Shown in pieces: positions 9,063-17,703 of a stretch of DNA of 53,596 nucleotides. The notes under the pieces were generated by a model, which saw nothing but the letters and a program-made list of their open reading frames with translations, searched no databases and was not told the origin of the DNA. The DNA lies in assembly GCF_000224335.1 (NCBI RefSeq), contig NZ_AFXZ01000065.1, forward strand, positions 1-53,596. The letters run 5' to 3'. This DNA is from Bizionia argentinensis JUB59 (GTDB lineage: Bacteria > Bacteroidota > Bacteroidia > Flavobacteriales > Flavobacteriaceae). Numbering within the stretch: the first letter of the stretch is position 1; each line of letters begins with the position of its first letter. Made by a program: the position numbers and the translations under genes.

Positions 9063-9089
9063 AATAACATTATTAGAATAATAGTTATT
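9063..9089. promoter_or_regulatory. Palindromic operator candidate between the MocR-type gene and bioB
   Basis: AATAACATTATT (9063-9074) and AATAATAGTTATT (9077-9089) are inverted repeats around an AG centre. All twelve left-arm bases pair if one extra A in the right arm is bulged. It ends 15 bp before the bioB ATG and is 60 bp or more from the regulator start. The position suits repression of bioB by the divergent regulator. Confidence 0.55.
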
Positions 9090-9103
9090 AAAACAGCAGA
9101 ATA

Positions 9104-10186
9104 ATGGACAAATTAAAAAAATGGACACGAGATGAAGTCGTCGCGTTATATAAAAAACCGTTAATGGAGTTACTATATGAAGCGGCTACTATTCATAGGC
9201 AGCATCACGATCCTAATAAAGTGCAAGTGTCAACTTTAGTCTCCATAAAAACAGGCGGTTGTCCCGAGGACTGTGGGTATTGTCCGCAGGCGGCGCGCTA
9301 TCATACAGACGTTAAAGCACAGGCTTTAATGGGTGTTGATCAAGTCATTGCTCAAGGATTACAGGCAAAAGCTACCGGTAGTTCAAGAATTTGTATGGGA
9401 GCCGCATGGCGAAACGTAAAAGACGGACCAGAATTTGATCAAGTTTTGGAAATGGTACGTTCACTAAATAAAATGGATATTGAAGTGTGTTGCACGTTGG
9501 GCATGATAACAGAAAATCAAGCCCACCGACTTTCAGAAGCTGGACTATATGCCTACAATCATAATATTGATTCCTCTGAAGATTATTATGAGGAAATAAT
9601 ATCTACCAGAGGTTATAAAGACCGTCTTCAAACTATTAAAAATGTACGTAAAACGAATATAACAGTTTGCAGTGGCGGCATTATTGGTATGGGTGAGAGC
9701 ATAGAAAATCGTGCCGATATGTTAATTACCCTAACATCTATGACGCCACAGCCTGAATCGGTACCCATTAATGCTCTTGTTCCTGTTGTGGGAACACCAA
9801 TAGGAGAGATGGCGCCCGTATCCATTTGGGAAATGGTACGTATGATAGCAACAGCAAGAATATTATTACCGCAGACTCAAGTGCGCCTATCTGCAGGACG
9901 AACCAATATGAGCCGCGAAGGACAAGCCCTATGCTTTTTTGCTGGTGCCAATTCTATATTTGCTGGTGATAAATTACTCACGACACCCAATCCTGACGTG
10001 AATGAAGACATGAAAATGTTTGAAGAATTAGGATTGATTCCGCAGCAACCTTTTGAAAAGCATGCTCAACGCAAAACGGTAGAAGAGGAGGATGCGCAAT
10101 ATTACGCCTTGGGAGAAAAACCCAAATGGTCTCGACCAATGCATCAAATTCAGCGTAATTTAGATACACAAAATAAAAAGGGATGA
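9104..10186 (+). CDS. bioB: Biotin synthase
   Basis: This 360-residue radical SAM enzyme inserts sulfur into dethiobiotin, the last step of biotin synthesis. The [4Fe-4S] motif is GGCPEDCGYCPQ (about 53-64). Ligands of the second, [2Fe-2S] cluster fit Cys in RICMGAAW (about 100), VCCTLGM (about 130) and VCSGGIIGMGE (about 190), with the conserved Arg in RLSAGRTN (about 265). The length is close to the family norm. It stands alone, with no other bio gene in the window; the divergent MocR-type regulator and the palindrome just upstream suggest local control. A 40-residue tail after the core is not unusual for this family. Confidence 0.97.
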   Translation: MDKLKKWTRDEVVALYKKPLMELLYEAATIHRQHHDPNKVQVSTLVSIKTGGCPEDCGYCPQAARYHTDVKAQALMGVDQVIAQGLQAKATGSSRICMGAAWRNVKDGPEFDQVLEMVRSLNKMDIEVCCTLGMITENQAHRLSEAGLYAYNHNIDSSEDYYEEIISTRGYKDRLQTIKNVRKTNITVCSGGIIGMGESIENRADMLITLTSMTPQPESVPINALVPVVGTPIGEMAPVSIWEMVRMIATARILLPQTQVRLSAGRTNMSREGQALCFFAGANSIFAGDKLLTTPNPDVNEDMKMFEELGLIPQQPFEKHAQRKTVEEEDAQYYALGEKPKWSRPMHQIQRNLDTQNKKG

Positions 10187-10220
10187 AATACTTTTGTAAA
10201 AGATGATATATAAGAATAAT

Positions 10221-10260
10221 AGGGTTGGATTTCCTTTTGAGGTTGGACCCTTCTTTTTTT
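10221..10260 (+). terminator. Terminator of bioB
   Basis: AGGGT (10221-10225) pairs with ACCCT (10247-10251), followed by a T-rich run to 10260. The stem is short and the loop long, so this is a moderate call, but it lies 35 bp past the bioB stop. Confidence 0.45.
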
Positions 10261-10385
10261 AGAGCGTTACACAATTTGTCACGTTAATTTTGAAATTATT
10301 TTTCTAATAAATTTAATTCTACTCCTATTTATTTTTAGTAAAACGCTCAATTTAAAGAAGCTATTTCAAAAACGCTTTAAAAAAT

Positions 10386-10417
10386 AAAAAGCAAGCCCAA
10401 ATAAGGCCTGCTTTTTT
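10386..10417. terminator. Bidirectional terminator between bioB and ferritin
   Basis: AAAAAGCAAGCC and GGCCTGCTTTTTT pair over 12 positions with one mismatch around a 7-base loop. A- and T-runs flank both sides, so it can stop transcription from either convergent gene. Confidence 0.8.
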
Positions 10418-10440
10418 CAATTATTAAAAATGATATTCTT

Positions 10441-10995
10441 TTATTCCGGATTCTCCATACTTGCATCTCTAGCTAATGGTGCCGAGTCTGGTTCTTTACC
10501 TAAAAACGTATCCAAATTTAATAAAGATTCGTTAGAAGCTTTAGGGCCACCGGCAATTTTTAATTTATCCAATAGTTCCATGACTAATTTCTCCTCTTCA
10601 ATCTGTTCTTTAACAAACCACTGTGCGAAATTATAGGTTGCCCAATCTTTTTCTTCATGAGCTAAATTAACAATGTCATAAATGGCATTTGTATTATCTA
10701 CTTCATGTTTAAAGACTTTCTCGAAACAATCCTGAAGGCTTTTAGGGTTGGCTGGTGGCGCTTTTATAGCTAGAATTTTTACAGTTCCGCCACGTTCCAT
10801 GATGTATTGCATAACTTTCATCATATGGTCGCGCTCTTCTTGACAATGACGAAATAAAAAATTGGCAATTCCACCAAAACCTTCACTGTCCGCCCAACAG
10901 CCATAAGATAAATATATCTGTGCCGCTTCTGCCTCTTTAGTGACTTGATGGTTTAGGATTTCTTCTATGCTTTTGGATAATCTATTGGTGTCCAT
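10441..10995 (-). CDS. Non-haem ferritin
   Basis: The 184-residue protein is a four-helix-bundle ferritin that stores iron as a ferric mineral in the cytoplasm. Ferroxidase ligands are visible: Glu in TKEAEAAQIYLSYG (about 20-30), the EERDH pair (about 53-57), Glu in KHEVDNT (about 95), and EQIEEE (about 130). After the last helix there is an unusual Pro/Ser/Asp-rich tail of about 25 residues (DSAPLARDASMENPE). The gene is monocistronic, with a strong terminator downstream. It resembles the FtnA type and has no haem-binding Met as in bacterioferritin that I can see. Confidence 0.92.
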   Translation of the reverse strand: MDTNRLSKSIEEILNHQVTKEAEAAQIYLSYGCWADSEGFGGIANFLFRHCQEERDHMMKVMQYIMERGGTVKILAIKAPPANPKSLQDCFEKVFKHEVDNTNAIYDIVNLAHEEKDWATYNFAQWFVKEQIEEEKLVMELLDKLKIAGGPKASNESLLNLDTFLGKEPDSAPLARDASMENPE

Positions 10996-11269
10996 ATATT
11001 ATATCTTTTATGTTTTTATAAAGGACTTGTTTTTGCTTTAAAAAGTTTGACTATTTACAGTAAAAAATTAACTCAAATGCGGAGTTTAGCTTAATAAAAG
11101 GCTTTTTTACTCTGAGTGTTTTCATTTAACGCGACATCAATTTATAACATTGCCGTATTGATTGTTATGATTTTAATACAGCTAATTACTTTAAGTAGAA
11201 TCGACTCTAAAAACTTTTTATTTTTGAAGACAGTTATGAAAACAAATCAATAATTTCAAAATAAAGCTG

Positions 11270-11833
11270 TTACATTCTTTTAATAACTTGCTTTGCTAAC
11301 GCCGAGGCCTTGTCAATCATTTCATCTTTACTCAATGGGTTGTCTTTTTTTGGGTTTACAAAAAAGGATACAAAAAACAAGTACCCATCTGCAGTAACAC
11401 GCAATTGTCCGCCTGCCATAGTGCTCCAAGACGCCTTATCTCCAACATCAGACACTTCCTGAAGGCCTTTTTCCTGGTAGACGGATTTACTTTGACCTTC
11501 CCAAATTTTATCAATAACACTACTGCTACGTCTATCACCGCGTGCAAAGTTTAGCTTTACTGAATAAAACAGTTTTTTATCACTTGGCATTTCCCAATCA
11601 AAAGAGGAAATAGCGCTTTTCTTTTCTTTGTGTTCTATTTCATGGTCATTATCCAACTCGAATATGCTGCGAATATCTTCTTTAGTAATTAACTTTGAGA
11701 TATCTTCTCGCTGACTAGAGCCAAAATAACTGCCTTTGTTTTTTTCTTCTTTTTTACACGAGGTTGCTACACTTATTAAAAAAAGAAAGAGTAGTAGGTA
11801 AGTGGCTTTGGGTAATTTGGAAATAGTTTTCAT
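11270..11833 (-). CDS. Lipoprotein, paralogue of the 19072-19590 gene
   Basis: The ATG at 11833 gives a good lipoprotein leader (MKTISKLPKATYLLLFLFLI..SVATSC), so I prefer it to a start 87 bp upstream that has no leader. The mature part has about 158 residues. It shares a layout with the gene at 19072-19590: a segment reading EDIRSIFEL or AEIKNALSI, then GDKASWSTMAGGQL or GDMATWGEKKTQL, then GYLFFVSF or GTLFHVHC. The two bracket the lipoprotein array. The function is unknown; the domain looks like a small beta-rich fold exported to the envelope. It is the last gene of the minus-strand array. Confidence 0.75.
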   Translation of the reverse strand: MKTISKLPKATYLLLFLFLISVATSCKKEEKNKGSYFGSSQREDISKLITKEDIRSIFELDNDHEIEHKEKKSAISSFDWEMPSDKKLFYSVKLNFARGDRRSSSVIDKIWEGQSKSVYQEKGLQEVSDVGDKASWSTMAGGQLRVTADGYLFFVSFFVNPKKDNPLSKDEMIDKASALAKQVIKRM

Positions 11834-11925
11834 AATGAGTTGATTTATTTTTAGTTTGAAAAATAATGGCGATAAAATAATTGTTCTTTTAAAAGGATAA
11901 ATGCTGCAACAGAGTTTCAAAGATT

Positions 11926-11960
11926 TAAAGCCATTCCAAATTAATTATTGAAATGGTTTT
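11926..11960 (-). terminator. Stem-loop after the broken Fn3/lipocalin-like gene
   Basis: AAAGCCATT pairs with AATGGTTTT (one G-T pair) around a 17-base AT-rich loop. The intact paralogue has a similar element at 15236-15269 in the same position, so the terminator was duplicated with the gene. Confidence 0.45.
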
Positions 11961-11986
11961 AAATTTCTGGTATAGCATTATAACTA

Positions 11987-12697
11987 TTATTTTAGTAATG
12001 TTAGTGTCGTACCATCTGCCAGAATAATAAGTTCAGTTTGGGTTAAGGATTGAATTAGCCAAATTTGTGCATTTGAACCACTGGTTAATTCAATTTGATT
12101 GTTTCCTAAAATTGTATAGGTATAATTATGGTGTTGAGAAGTAATGCTTTCATCATTTGTATCTTCAAGATAAGTATGTATTTCAAACCCTGAATTACTT
12201 GAAAACAGCATGAAACTTGTTTTCTCGAAGTCAGACATTTCTGGTTCACCTAATCTACTTTCAAAAAACCATTTCCCTACTATTAAATCTTGGTTTGTTT
12301 GCGCACGTGTTTTAAAAGAGGCCACTAGACTTTTAGTACCACCTTGACTGTTTTTAGCCACCACTTTCCAATTATAAATCGTATTAAAGTACAAATCATC
12401 CGATAAATCAAAAATCGTGTTACTTATATCTGAAGCAACTTTTTTCGTTGGAGGATTATTTGTGCCAACGTATAAATCATAGCTTACAGTGCTTCCATCT
12501 GGACTTGTGGCTGCACTCCATGAAAAAGTTGGTTGTAATTCTACGTTTTGCGAACAATCCGATACGTCTATTAAATTAAAGTCTAATTGATTTTTGCTAA
12601 CTGCTATGGCGTCATCATCGCTATTACAGCTGTTTAAGGCAAACCCAGCGAATAGTGTAAATAGTAAGATTTTAAAATTGTTTTTAATTGTTTTCCT
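11987..12697 (-). pseudogene. Fn3 plus lipocalin-like lipoprotein with lost start codon
   Basis: An uninterrupted frame of 711 bases gives 236 codons before the stop, exactly the length of the intact paralogue at 15275-15985. The first codon is AGG where ATG is expected, followed by KTIKNNFKILLFTLFAGF and a LNSC lipobox with NSDDD export signal. No ATG, GTG or TTG lies in frame until the TTG at 12394, inside the Fn3-like domain. The rest is intact: Fn3 (about 35-130) with FSWSAATSPDG and YNWKVVAKN, then a lipocalin-like part starting LIVGKWFFES. The single change T to G in the start codon would explain it. Confidence 0.7.
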
Positions 12698-12763
12698 AGT
12701 TATTTAGGTGATACATATTAATTTTTTGCTCTAATCCTGTTTATTGTATAACGCTGTTGTTTT

Positions 12764-13936
12764 TTATGGACACATGCCCCATAAAGGTTTATTGTCATTG
12801 GTTAAATTACTTCCTGAAGCAAAATTATTAGGCTCGATGGAAAAATTATCTACACACCAGCCCGTGAGGTCTTGGTTAAATACACTTGCATCGGAAAGCA
12901 TACCTTCCATATCCGTTACACTACTTACGTCCCAGTTGCTAAGGTTTGCATTAAAGGCATAAGCACTAGAAAACATGTAATGCGCATTTGTTACGCTACT
13001 TACGTTCCATGTGCTAACGTCTCCGTTAAACTCCTTGGCAAACCAAAACATGTAACTCATATCCGTTACATTACTCACATCCCAATTATTAAGGTCTTGA
13101 TTAAATATACTATTACCGCCAATATAAGACGTATAAAACATTTGCGCCATGTTCGTTACACTACTCACATTCCAGCTGGATATATCTCCGTTAAAGTAAC
13201 TAGCATCCCTAAACATATAACTCATATCTAATACGTTGCTTACATTCCAATGGCTAAGATTTCCATTAAACATTCTAGCATTGCTAAACATAGATCTCAT
13301 GTTCGTTACGCTACTCACATCCCATAGGTTAATGTCAGAGCTAAATACGCTGGCTCCTCTAAACATGCCCTCCATATTAGTTACGCTTTCCACATCCCAA
13401 TGACTGATATCTCCGTTAAACGTATCTTCGTCTTTAAATAGTTGTGTCATATCAGTAATGCCAGTTGTACACGTTGATTCAGCATTTTGGGGAGTAATTT
13501 GGTCTACCGTACGTTTGGTGTATGTAATACCATTTACCACACCGGTATCTCCCACATTTGCTAAAGGCGCCATAATAGTTACACCGTTATCTGCTAGATA
13601 AAATAAGTCTCTTTCAAACACAGCTGTTATATTTTTAGCAGCATCTACTGTAAGTTGTATAGGATTGTTGGTACCAGTAATATCGCCTTGCCATTCTTTA
13701 AAATGCCAACCTTCAGATGGTGTGGCAGTTAGGTCTATTTGTTGGTCTTTATCAAATTCGCCACTAAGTGGTAACACGGTTCCGCCATCATTTGGTGACG
13801 CGGTAATAGTAACCTGAAAGGATGTGATTTCCGGACTTGTCGGCGCATTATCATTATCACTGCTGCAGCTGGTTAACGCGAAACCTAGAGTTAGTAAAAA
13901 AAATAGGGGTTTGAAATTGATTTGAAGTATTTTCAT
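12764..13936 (-). CDS. BspA-like (DUF285) surface lipoprotein
   Basis: The 390-residue protein has leader MKILQINFKPLFFLLTLGF with lipobox LTSC, then SSDNDN, which fits a Bacteroidetes surface-export signal. Residues about 40-110 form an InlB-B/Flg_new-like beta domain (GGTVLPLSGEFDKDQQIDL ... GWHFKEWQGD). From about 165 there are seven 25-residue DUF285 repeats of the form F-N-G-D-[IL]-S-x-W-[DN]-V-S-S-V-T-x-M-x-x-M-F, with one expanded by an insertion (YTSYIGGNSI), and a closing unit ending WGMCP. Such repeats form LRR-like solenoids used for adhesion or recognition. It is adjacent to a close paralogue (14047-15204). Confidence 0.88.
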   Translation of the reverse strand: MKILQINFKPLFFLLTLGFALTSCSSDNDNAPTSPEITSFQVTITASPNDGGTVLPLSGEFDKDQQIDLTATPSEGWHFKEWQGDITGTNNPIQLTVDAAKNITAVFERDLFYLADNGVTIMAPLANVGDTGVVNGITYTKRTVDQITPQNAESTCTTGITDMTQLFKDEDTFNGDISHWDVESVTNMEGMFRGASVFSSDINLWDVSSVTNMRSMFSNARMFNGNLSHWNVSNVLDMSYMFRDASYFNGDISSWNVSSVTNMAQMFYTSYIGGNSIFNQDLNNWDVSNVTDMSYMFWFAKEFNGDVSTWNVSSVTNAHYMFSSAYAFNANLSNWDVSSVTDMEGMLSDASVFNQDLTGWCVDNFSIEPNNFASGSNLTNDNKPLWGMCP

Positions 13937-14046
13937 GTTTATTGTTTAATTAATTTAAAGCGCTTTTTTTTTGAACTTAATTTATCCGTTTCCATGTATT
14001 AAACAACGTGTAGCTATGCCATGGGTAGTGGATACTGATATGTGTT

Positions 14047-15204
14047 TTATGGACATGTACCCCATATTGGTTTATTGCTACTGCTTAAAGGGCTGCCCGA
14101 GGCAAAATCGTTGGGTTCGGATGTTAGATTTGTCACACACCAACCGCTGATATTTTGGTTAAAGGAAGTCGCATCAGCAAACATGCGTAACATATTCGTA
14201 ACATTACCTACATTCCAATTACTAATATCTCTATTGAAGTTACTAGCCTCATGAAACATAAAATCCATAGCTGTGACGTTGCTCACATTCCAATCAGTAA
14301 TATCGCCATTAAAGGAACTAGCATTAAAAAACATCCATCCGGTATTTGTTACGCTGCTCATATCCCAACTATTCAGGTCTGAATTAAATGAGCTGGCTCC
14401 ATTAAACATAGATCTCATAGTTGTAACATTACTCACGTCCCAATTACTTAAGTCTGCGTTAAAAGCCGCAGCTGCAGCAAATATACCATTCATGACCGTT
14501 ACGCTAGAGACGTCCCAATTACTGAGGTCTGAATTAAAAACCAGTGCATTATTAAATAAAGTGCCCATATTCGTTACGCTGCTTACATCCCAATTGCTCA
14601 AGTCTGCATTGAAGACATCGGTGCTTTGAAACATATTATTCATATTAGTTACGGTACTCACATCCCAATGACTGATATCTCCATTAAAGGTATTGGCGGC
14701 ATTAAATAAGTTACTCATATCTGTGATGCCACTGGTGCAGGTTGTTTCAGCATTTTCGGGTGTTATTTGGTCCACAGTGCGTTTTGTGTATGTAATGCCA
14801 TTTATTACCCCAGTACCTCCCACAGGTGCGTTTGGTGCCATGATGGTTACCCCGTTATCTGCTAAATAAAATAAGTCTCTTTCAAAGACGGCTGTTATAT
14901 TTTTAGTTGCATTTACCGCAAGTTGAATAGGGTTATCGATACCTGTAACATCTCCCTGCCATTCTTTAAATTCCCAGCCTTGCAATGGTGTTGCGGTTAT
15001 GTTTATTACTTGATCTTTTTCAAATTCACCGCTTTGTGGGGATACGGTTCCGCCATTACTTGGGGACGCGTTTATGGAAACCTGATAGGATGTTGGTTCA
15101 GGGATTGTAGGCGAATTATCATCATCGCTGCTACAACTTGTAAAAGCGAATCCAGCTAATACTAAAAACAGCAAAGGCTTAAAATTATTTTGTAAACGTT
15201 TCAT
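14047..15204 (-). CDS. BspA-like (DUF285) surface lipoprotein, paralogue
   Basis: I start it at ATG 15204, which gives leader MKRLQNNFKPLLFLVLAGF with FTSC lipobox and SSDDDN (385 residues); an earlier in-frame start at 15243 would bury the leader. The architecture equals that of the neighbour at 12764-13936: one InlB-B-like domain (GWEFKEWQGDVTG), a DLFYLADNGVTIMAP linker identical to the neighbour's over its whole length, then seven 25-residue DUF285 units and a WGTCP end. The repeats differ more than the linker, so the repeat part evolves faster. A surface-exposed adhesive or binding role is inferred from the family. Confidence 0.88.
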   Translation of the reverse strand: MKRLQNNFKPLLFLVLAGFAFTSCSSDDDNSPTIPEPTSYQVSINASPSNGGTVSPQSGEFEKDQVINITATPLQGWEFKEWQGDVTGIDNPIQLAVNATKNITAVFERDLFYLADNGVTIMAPNAPVGGTGVINGITYTKRTVDQITPENAETTCTSGITDMSNLFNAANTFNGDISHWDVSTVTNMNNMFQSTDVFNADLSNWDVSSVTNMGTLFNNALVFNSDLSNWDVSSVTVMNGIFAAAAAFNADLSNWDVSNVTTMRSMFNGASSFNSDLNSWDMSSVTNTGWMFFNASSFNGDITDWNVSNVTAMDFMFHEASNFNRDISNWNVGNVTNMLRMFADATSFNQNISGWCVTNLTSEPNDFASGSPLSSSNKPIWGTCP

Positions 15205-15235
15205 ATTTATTTTAATATTAATTGTTGAATTAAAA

Positions 15236-15269
15236 TAGGCCATCCCAAATTTATAGTTGAAACGGCCTA
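15236..15269 (-). terminator. Stem-loop after the Fn3/lipocalin-like lipoprotein gene
   Basis: TAGGCC (15236-15241) pairs with GGCCTA (15264-15269) around a 22-base loop, 6 bp past the stop. T-rich sequence follows on the minus strand. Confidence 0.5.
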
Positions 15270-15274
15270 AAATT

Positions 15275-15985
15275 TTATTCTTCTTTAATAAATGTTATTA
15301 TGATTCCATTATAATTTACTACAAGTTCAGTTGATGAAATAGTCTGAATATTCCAAACTTCAGTGTTGCCATTTACTGATATTTCAAACTGAAATCTATC
15401 AATTACTTGGTAGGTACCATTTAGACTATTCAATAGTGTACAATCGCCGTTAATGTCTTCGTCATAGTTACTTAATTGAAAGAAGAAGTCATCTGTAAAA
15501 TTGATAAAGGCATTTTTTTTACATTCTGACAACGGCGGTGATCCAGCCTGACTTTCAAAATACCACTTTCCTATTAAGGTCTCTCCAGTAGTGAGCTCTC
15601 TGGTTGTAAACGTATCGATATTACTTTGGGTTGTATTTCCATTTGCATCTTTTGCTATAACCATCCAGTAATATGTGGTTTCTGGTTGTAAATCCGTTTG
15701 TATGCTATAAGTAGTTGCATTCAAGTTATTAGCAATTGCCATTTGGGGTGGATTTTGAGTATCCAAATAAACTTGGTAGCTAATTGCATCGCCTTCTGGG
15801 TCTGTTGCTGTTTCCCAAGATAATTGAAGTTGTAAATCGGCATCATTAGCCACATCCACGACATTAAAGTTATTTGGTGCTTGGTTTGCTATTGAACCGT
15901 CATCATCAGAACTACAACTATTAAGTACAAAGCCTAGAAGCAATGAGAAAAGTAAAAAATTAAATTTGTTTTTAAATATTTTCAT
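15275..15985 (-). CDS. Fn3 plus lipocalin-like surface lipoprotein
   Basis: The 236-residue product has leader MKIFKNKFNFLLFSLLLGF, lipobox LNSC and SSDDD. Residues about 36-130 look like a fibronectin type III domain: LQLSWETATDPEGDAISYQV, TYYWMVIAKDANGN and FTTREL are the typical strands. Residues about 135-236 start LIGKWYFES and read like the lipocalin-like domain (PF13648 type) common after lipoprotein leaders in this phylum. It is an intact paralogue of the start-less gene at 11987-12697. Its likely promoter has a TATTTTTA -7 box and a GTGTT/AACAC palindrome near 16028-16041. No enzymatic motif is present. Confidence 0.78.
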   Translation of the reverse strand: MKIFKNKFNFLLFSLLLGFVLNSCSSDDDGSIANQAPNNFNVVDVANDADLQLQLSWETATDPEGDAISYQVYLDTQNPPQMAIANNLNATTYSIQTDLQPETTYYWMVIAKDANGNTTQSNIDTFTTRELTTGETLIGKWYFESQAGSPPLSECKKNAFINFTDDFFFQLSNYDEDINGDCTLLNSLNGTYQVIDRFQFEISVNGNTEVWNIQTISSTELVVNYNGIIITFIKEE

Positions 15986-16081
15986 TTTTATAATATTTTG
16001 TTTGTTAATCCTAAAAATAACACCTTTGTGTTTTTTAACACGTGTGTTTCCCGAAAGTACATAAAGGTGCTTTTGTTTAGG

Positions 16082-16132
16082 AACGGTTTATAAATTCTAT
16101 TAGACTAACCACGAGGTGAGACATAAACCGTT
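16082..16132 (-). terminator. Inverted repeat after the first beta-helix gene
   Basis: AACGGTTTAT (16082-16091) and ATAAACCGTT (16123-16132) are perfect 10-bp arms with a 31-base loop, 20 bp past the stop at 16152. There is no clean T-run, so it may be a processing or regulatory stem rather than a terminator. Confidence 0.4.
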
Positions 16133-16151
16133 TTATTTATAATTTTGATTA

Positions 16152-17384
16152 TTACGGAGTTGTAACTTCTGCGCCATTCCAATCAGAAAACATCAAAGGC
16201 GTATTGTCTAAAGTTAAGTTACTGTATTCTAAATGAAACGGATAATAATAATTAAGGCTCATTGCATACTCAAAACAATTGATAAAGTTAACATCGCGGA
16301 TTTTCAAAAAAGCAGAGGACTCTAATTTAATAGCTCCATTTGGATCACCAACCGTTTGACCTGCATCTGAAATATCTAAGAAAGCAATTTCATTAAGTGG
16401 ACTATCAGATTCAATAACTAATCCTTTCCAGTAACCAGGAACATCTTCTTTTCCTTTAATAGTTATTCTATCTTCAGCTGTACCAACCATAATGGTTTCA
16501 TGTTGATAAGAAAAAGCGTTATTGAAACGGATTTGACTTCCTGCAACCATTAATAGCGTAACTCCTGGTTTAAATGTAAATGTACGTTTGGCAGCGTTAT
16601 TTGGCTTAAATCCATCACAATAAAATGGTATGTCAATATTATGGAATGTGATGTCTTTATCAACATCGTTGCCTCCAATTCTAACATAATCATTTACGTT
16701 ACCTTGATATGTACTAGTTTCGTCAATTGAATTAATATGACTTGCATCTGTTACAATTGGCACATCATTTCTTGTGAAAACAGAATTATTAATATATAAA
16801 TCGGCTGCGTAATGTACCCAATGCAATCCTATTTCTTGTCCATCTTGAATTGTACAGCTATCGAAAGTCATGATAGCTCCCCAAGAGCCAATAACGGCTC
16901 CTTTATAGCCCCAACCACCTGGGCGTACTTGACCAGCAAATTCAACTGTTACATGTTTCATGATGTTAGAAGGGTTGTCACTGGTCATTAATAAACCTCT
17001 CCAATAACCTTTATCTTTTTCTACTCCTGTTAAAATAATTGGTTTTGCAGATGTTCCATTCATCTCTATTTTATAATTTGCATCATCCGTAAATATTAAA
17101 CCTGCGTTTCTCTCAAATTCTATGATTACTCCTGCATCTATAAGCAAGTCACCTTTGATTTTAGCATCACAGCTTATTATATAATCCACAGGAGCGCCTG
17201 GGACGTTTTCGAGATGAATGTTACCTGATTGACTAAAGTAATCACAGTCCAAAACTATGGCGGGATTATTGCCTTGAGGTGGCTCTTCTGTAATCGAGTC
17301 GTCTTCACTGCTGCAACTACCAAAGATAAAACCAACTAATAGTAAAAGCATTAAAGGTTTGAAATTCAATTGTAAATTTTTCAT
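16152..17384 (-). CDS. Right-handed beta-helix surface lipoprotein
   Basis: The 410-residue product has leader MKNLQLNFKPLMLLLLVGF, lipobox FGSC and SSEDDS. The mature part consists of two similar halves. Each has a start like PVDYIISCDAKIKGDLLIDAG or its equivalent, a hydrophobic ladder, an AKPIILTG/EDRITIKG turn, a G(Y)WRGL/GYWKGL segment, and an MKHVTVEFAG/IAFLDISDAG rung. This is the pattern of right-handed parallel beta-helix proteins, which often bind carbohydrate at cell surfaces; no catalytic residues can be named. It has a close paralogue just upstream (17704-19041). A duplicated promoter region (17401-17625) lies upstream. Confidence 0.78.
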   Translation of the reverse strand: MKNLQLNFKPLMLLLLVGFIFGSCSSEDDSITEEPPQGNNPAIVLDCDYFSQSGNIHLENVPGAPVDYIISCDAKIKGDLLIDAGVIIEFERNAGLIFTDDANYKIEMNGTSAKPIILTGVEKDKGYWRGLLMTSDNPSNIMKHVTVEFAGQVRPGGWGYKGAVIGSWGAIMTFDSCTIQDGQEIGLHWVHYAADLYINNSVFTRNDVPIVTDASHINSIDETSTYQGNVNDYVRIGGNDVDKDITFHNIDIPFYCDGFKPNNAAKRTFTFKPGVTLLMVAGSQIRFNNAFSYQHETIMVGTAEDRITIKGKEDVPGYWKGLVIESDSPLNEIAFLDISDAGQTVGDPNGAIKLESSAFLKIRDVNFINCFEYAMSLNYYYPFHLEYSNLTLDNTPLMFSDWNGAEVTTP

Positions 17385-17400
17385 GTTATTTTTATTTTTT

Positions 17401-17625
17401 AATTAATAATAGCTCTTGTAAAAGTAACCTATGTGTTTTCCTACACAAGTACTAATCAGAGTTTAGGTTATACGAATGAGTATTTGATTCATATGATTTA
17501 GAATTCAGTGAACTAATTATTTTGTAATATTATTTTTTAAAAAATTAGTTATACTTATAAAGCTTTATCATAATTTAAAACCTGTTCCAATAGTTTAATG
17601 CTTAAAAAAAGGAATGGTTAACACA
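17401..17625 (-). promoter_or_regulatory. Duplicated promoter region, copy A, with LytTR-like repeats
   Basis: This 319-bp gap is clearly similar to 20405-20590. Reading toward the gene at 17384: a conserved GGTTAACAC/TAGTTAACAT block, then repeats TGAGTATTTGA (17477-17487) and TTAGAATTCAG (17498-17508) spaced 21 bp (plus-strand reading), then the palindrome TGTGTTTTCCTACACA at about 17432-17447, then a -7-like box (TACTTTTA on the minus strand) about 40 bp before the ATG. The gap holds no gene. Confidence 0.55.
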
Positions 17626-17703
17626 TACTTTTTAAAAATTTAATAATCTTTGAATTGTCGTGATGAATAATAAATATGCTTTTCGATTTTAAACAAACAA
17701 TTT

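Noticed and set aside
10430-10636. Plus-strand ORF opposite ferritin
   Set aside because: Shadow of the ferritin gene, which has full family motifs on the other strand.
12872-13231. Long plus-strand ORF opposite the BspA-like gene
   Set aside because: It is the antisense of the 75-bp repeats; the repeat period keeps stops away. The same holds at 14273-14629.
12900-13450. Regular direct repeats resembling a CRISPR array
   Set aside because: Units are 75 bp, in frame with a lipoprotein gene, and vary at protein-tolerated positions; there are no unique spacers.
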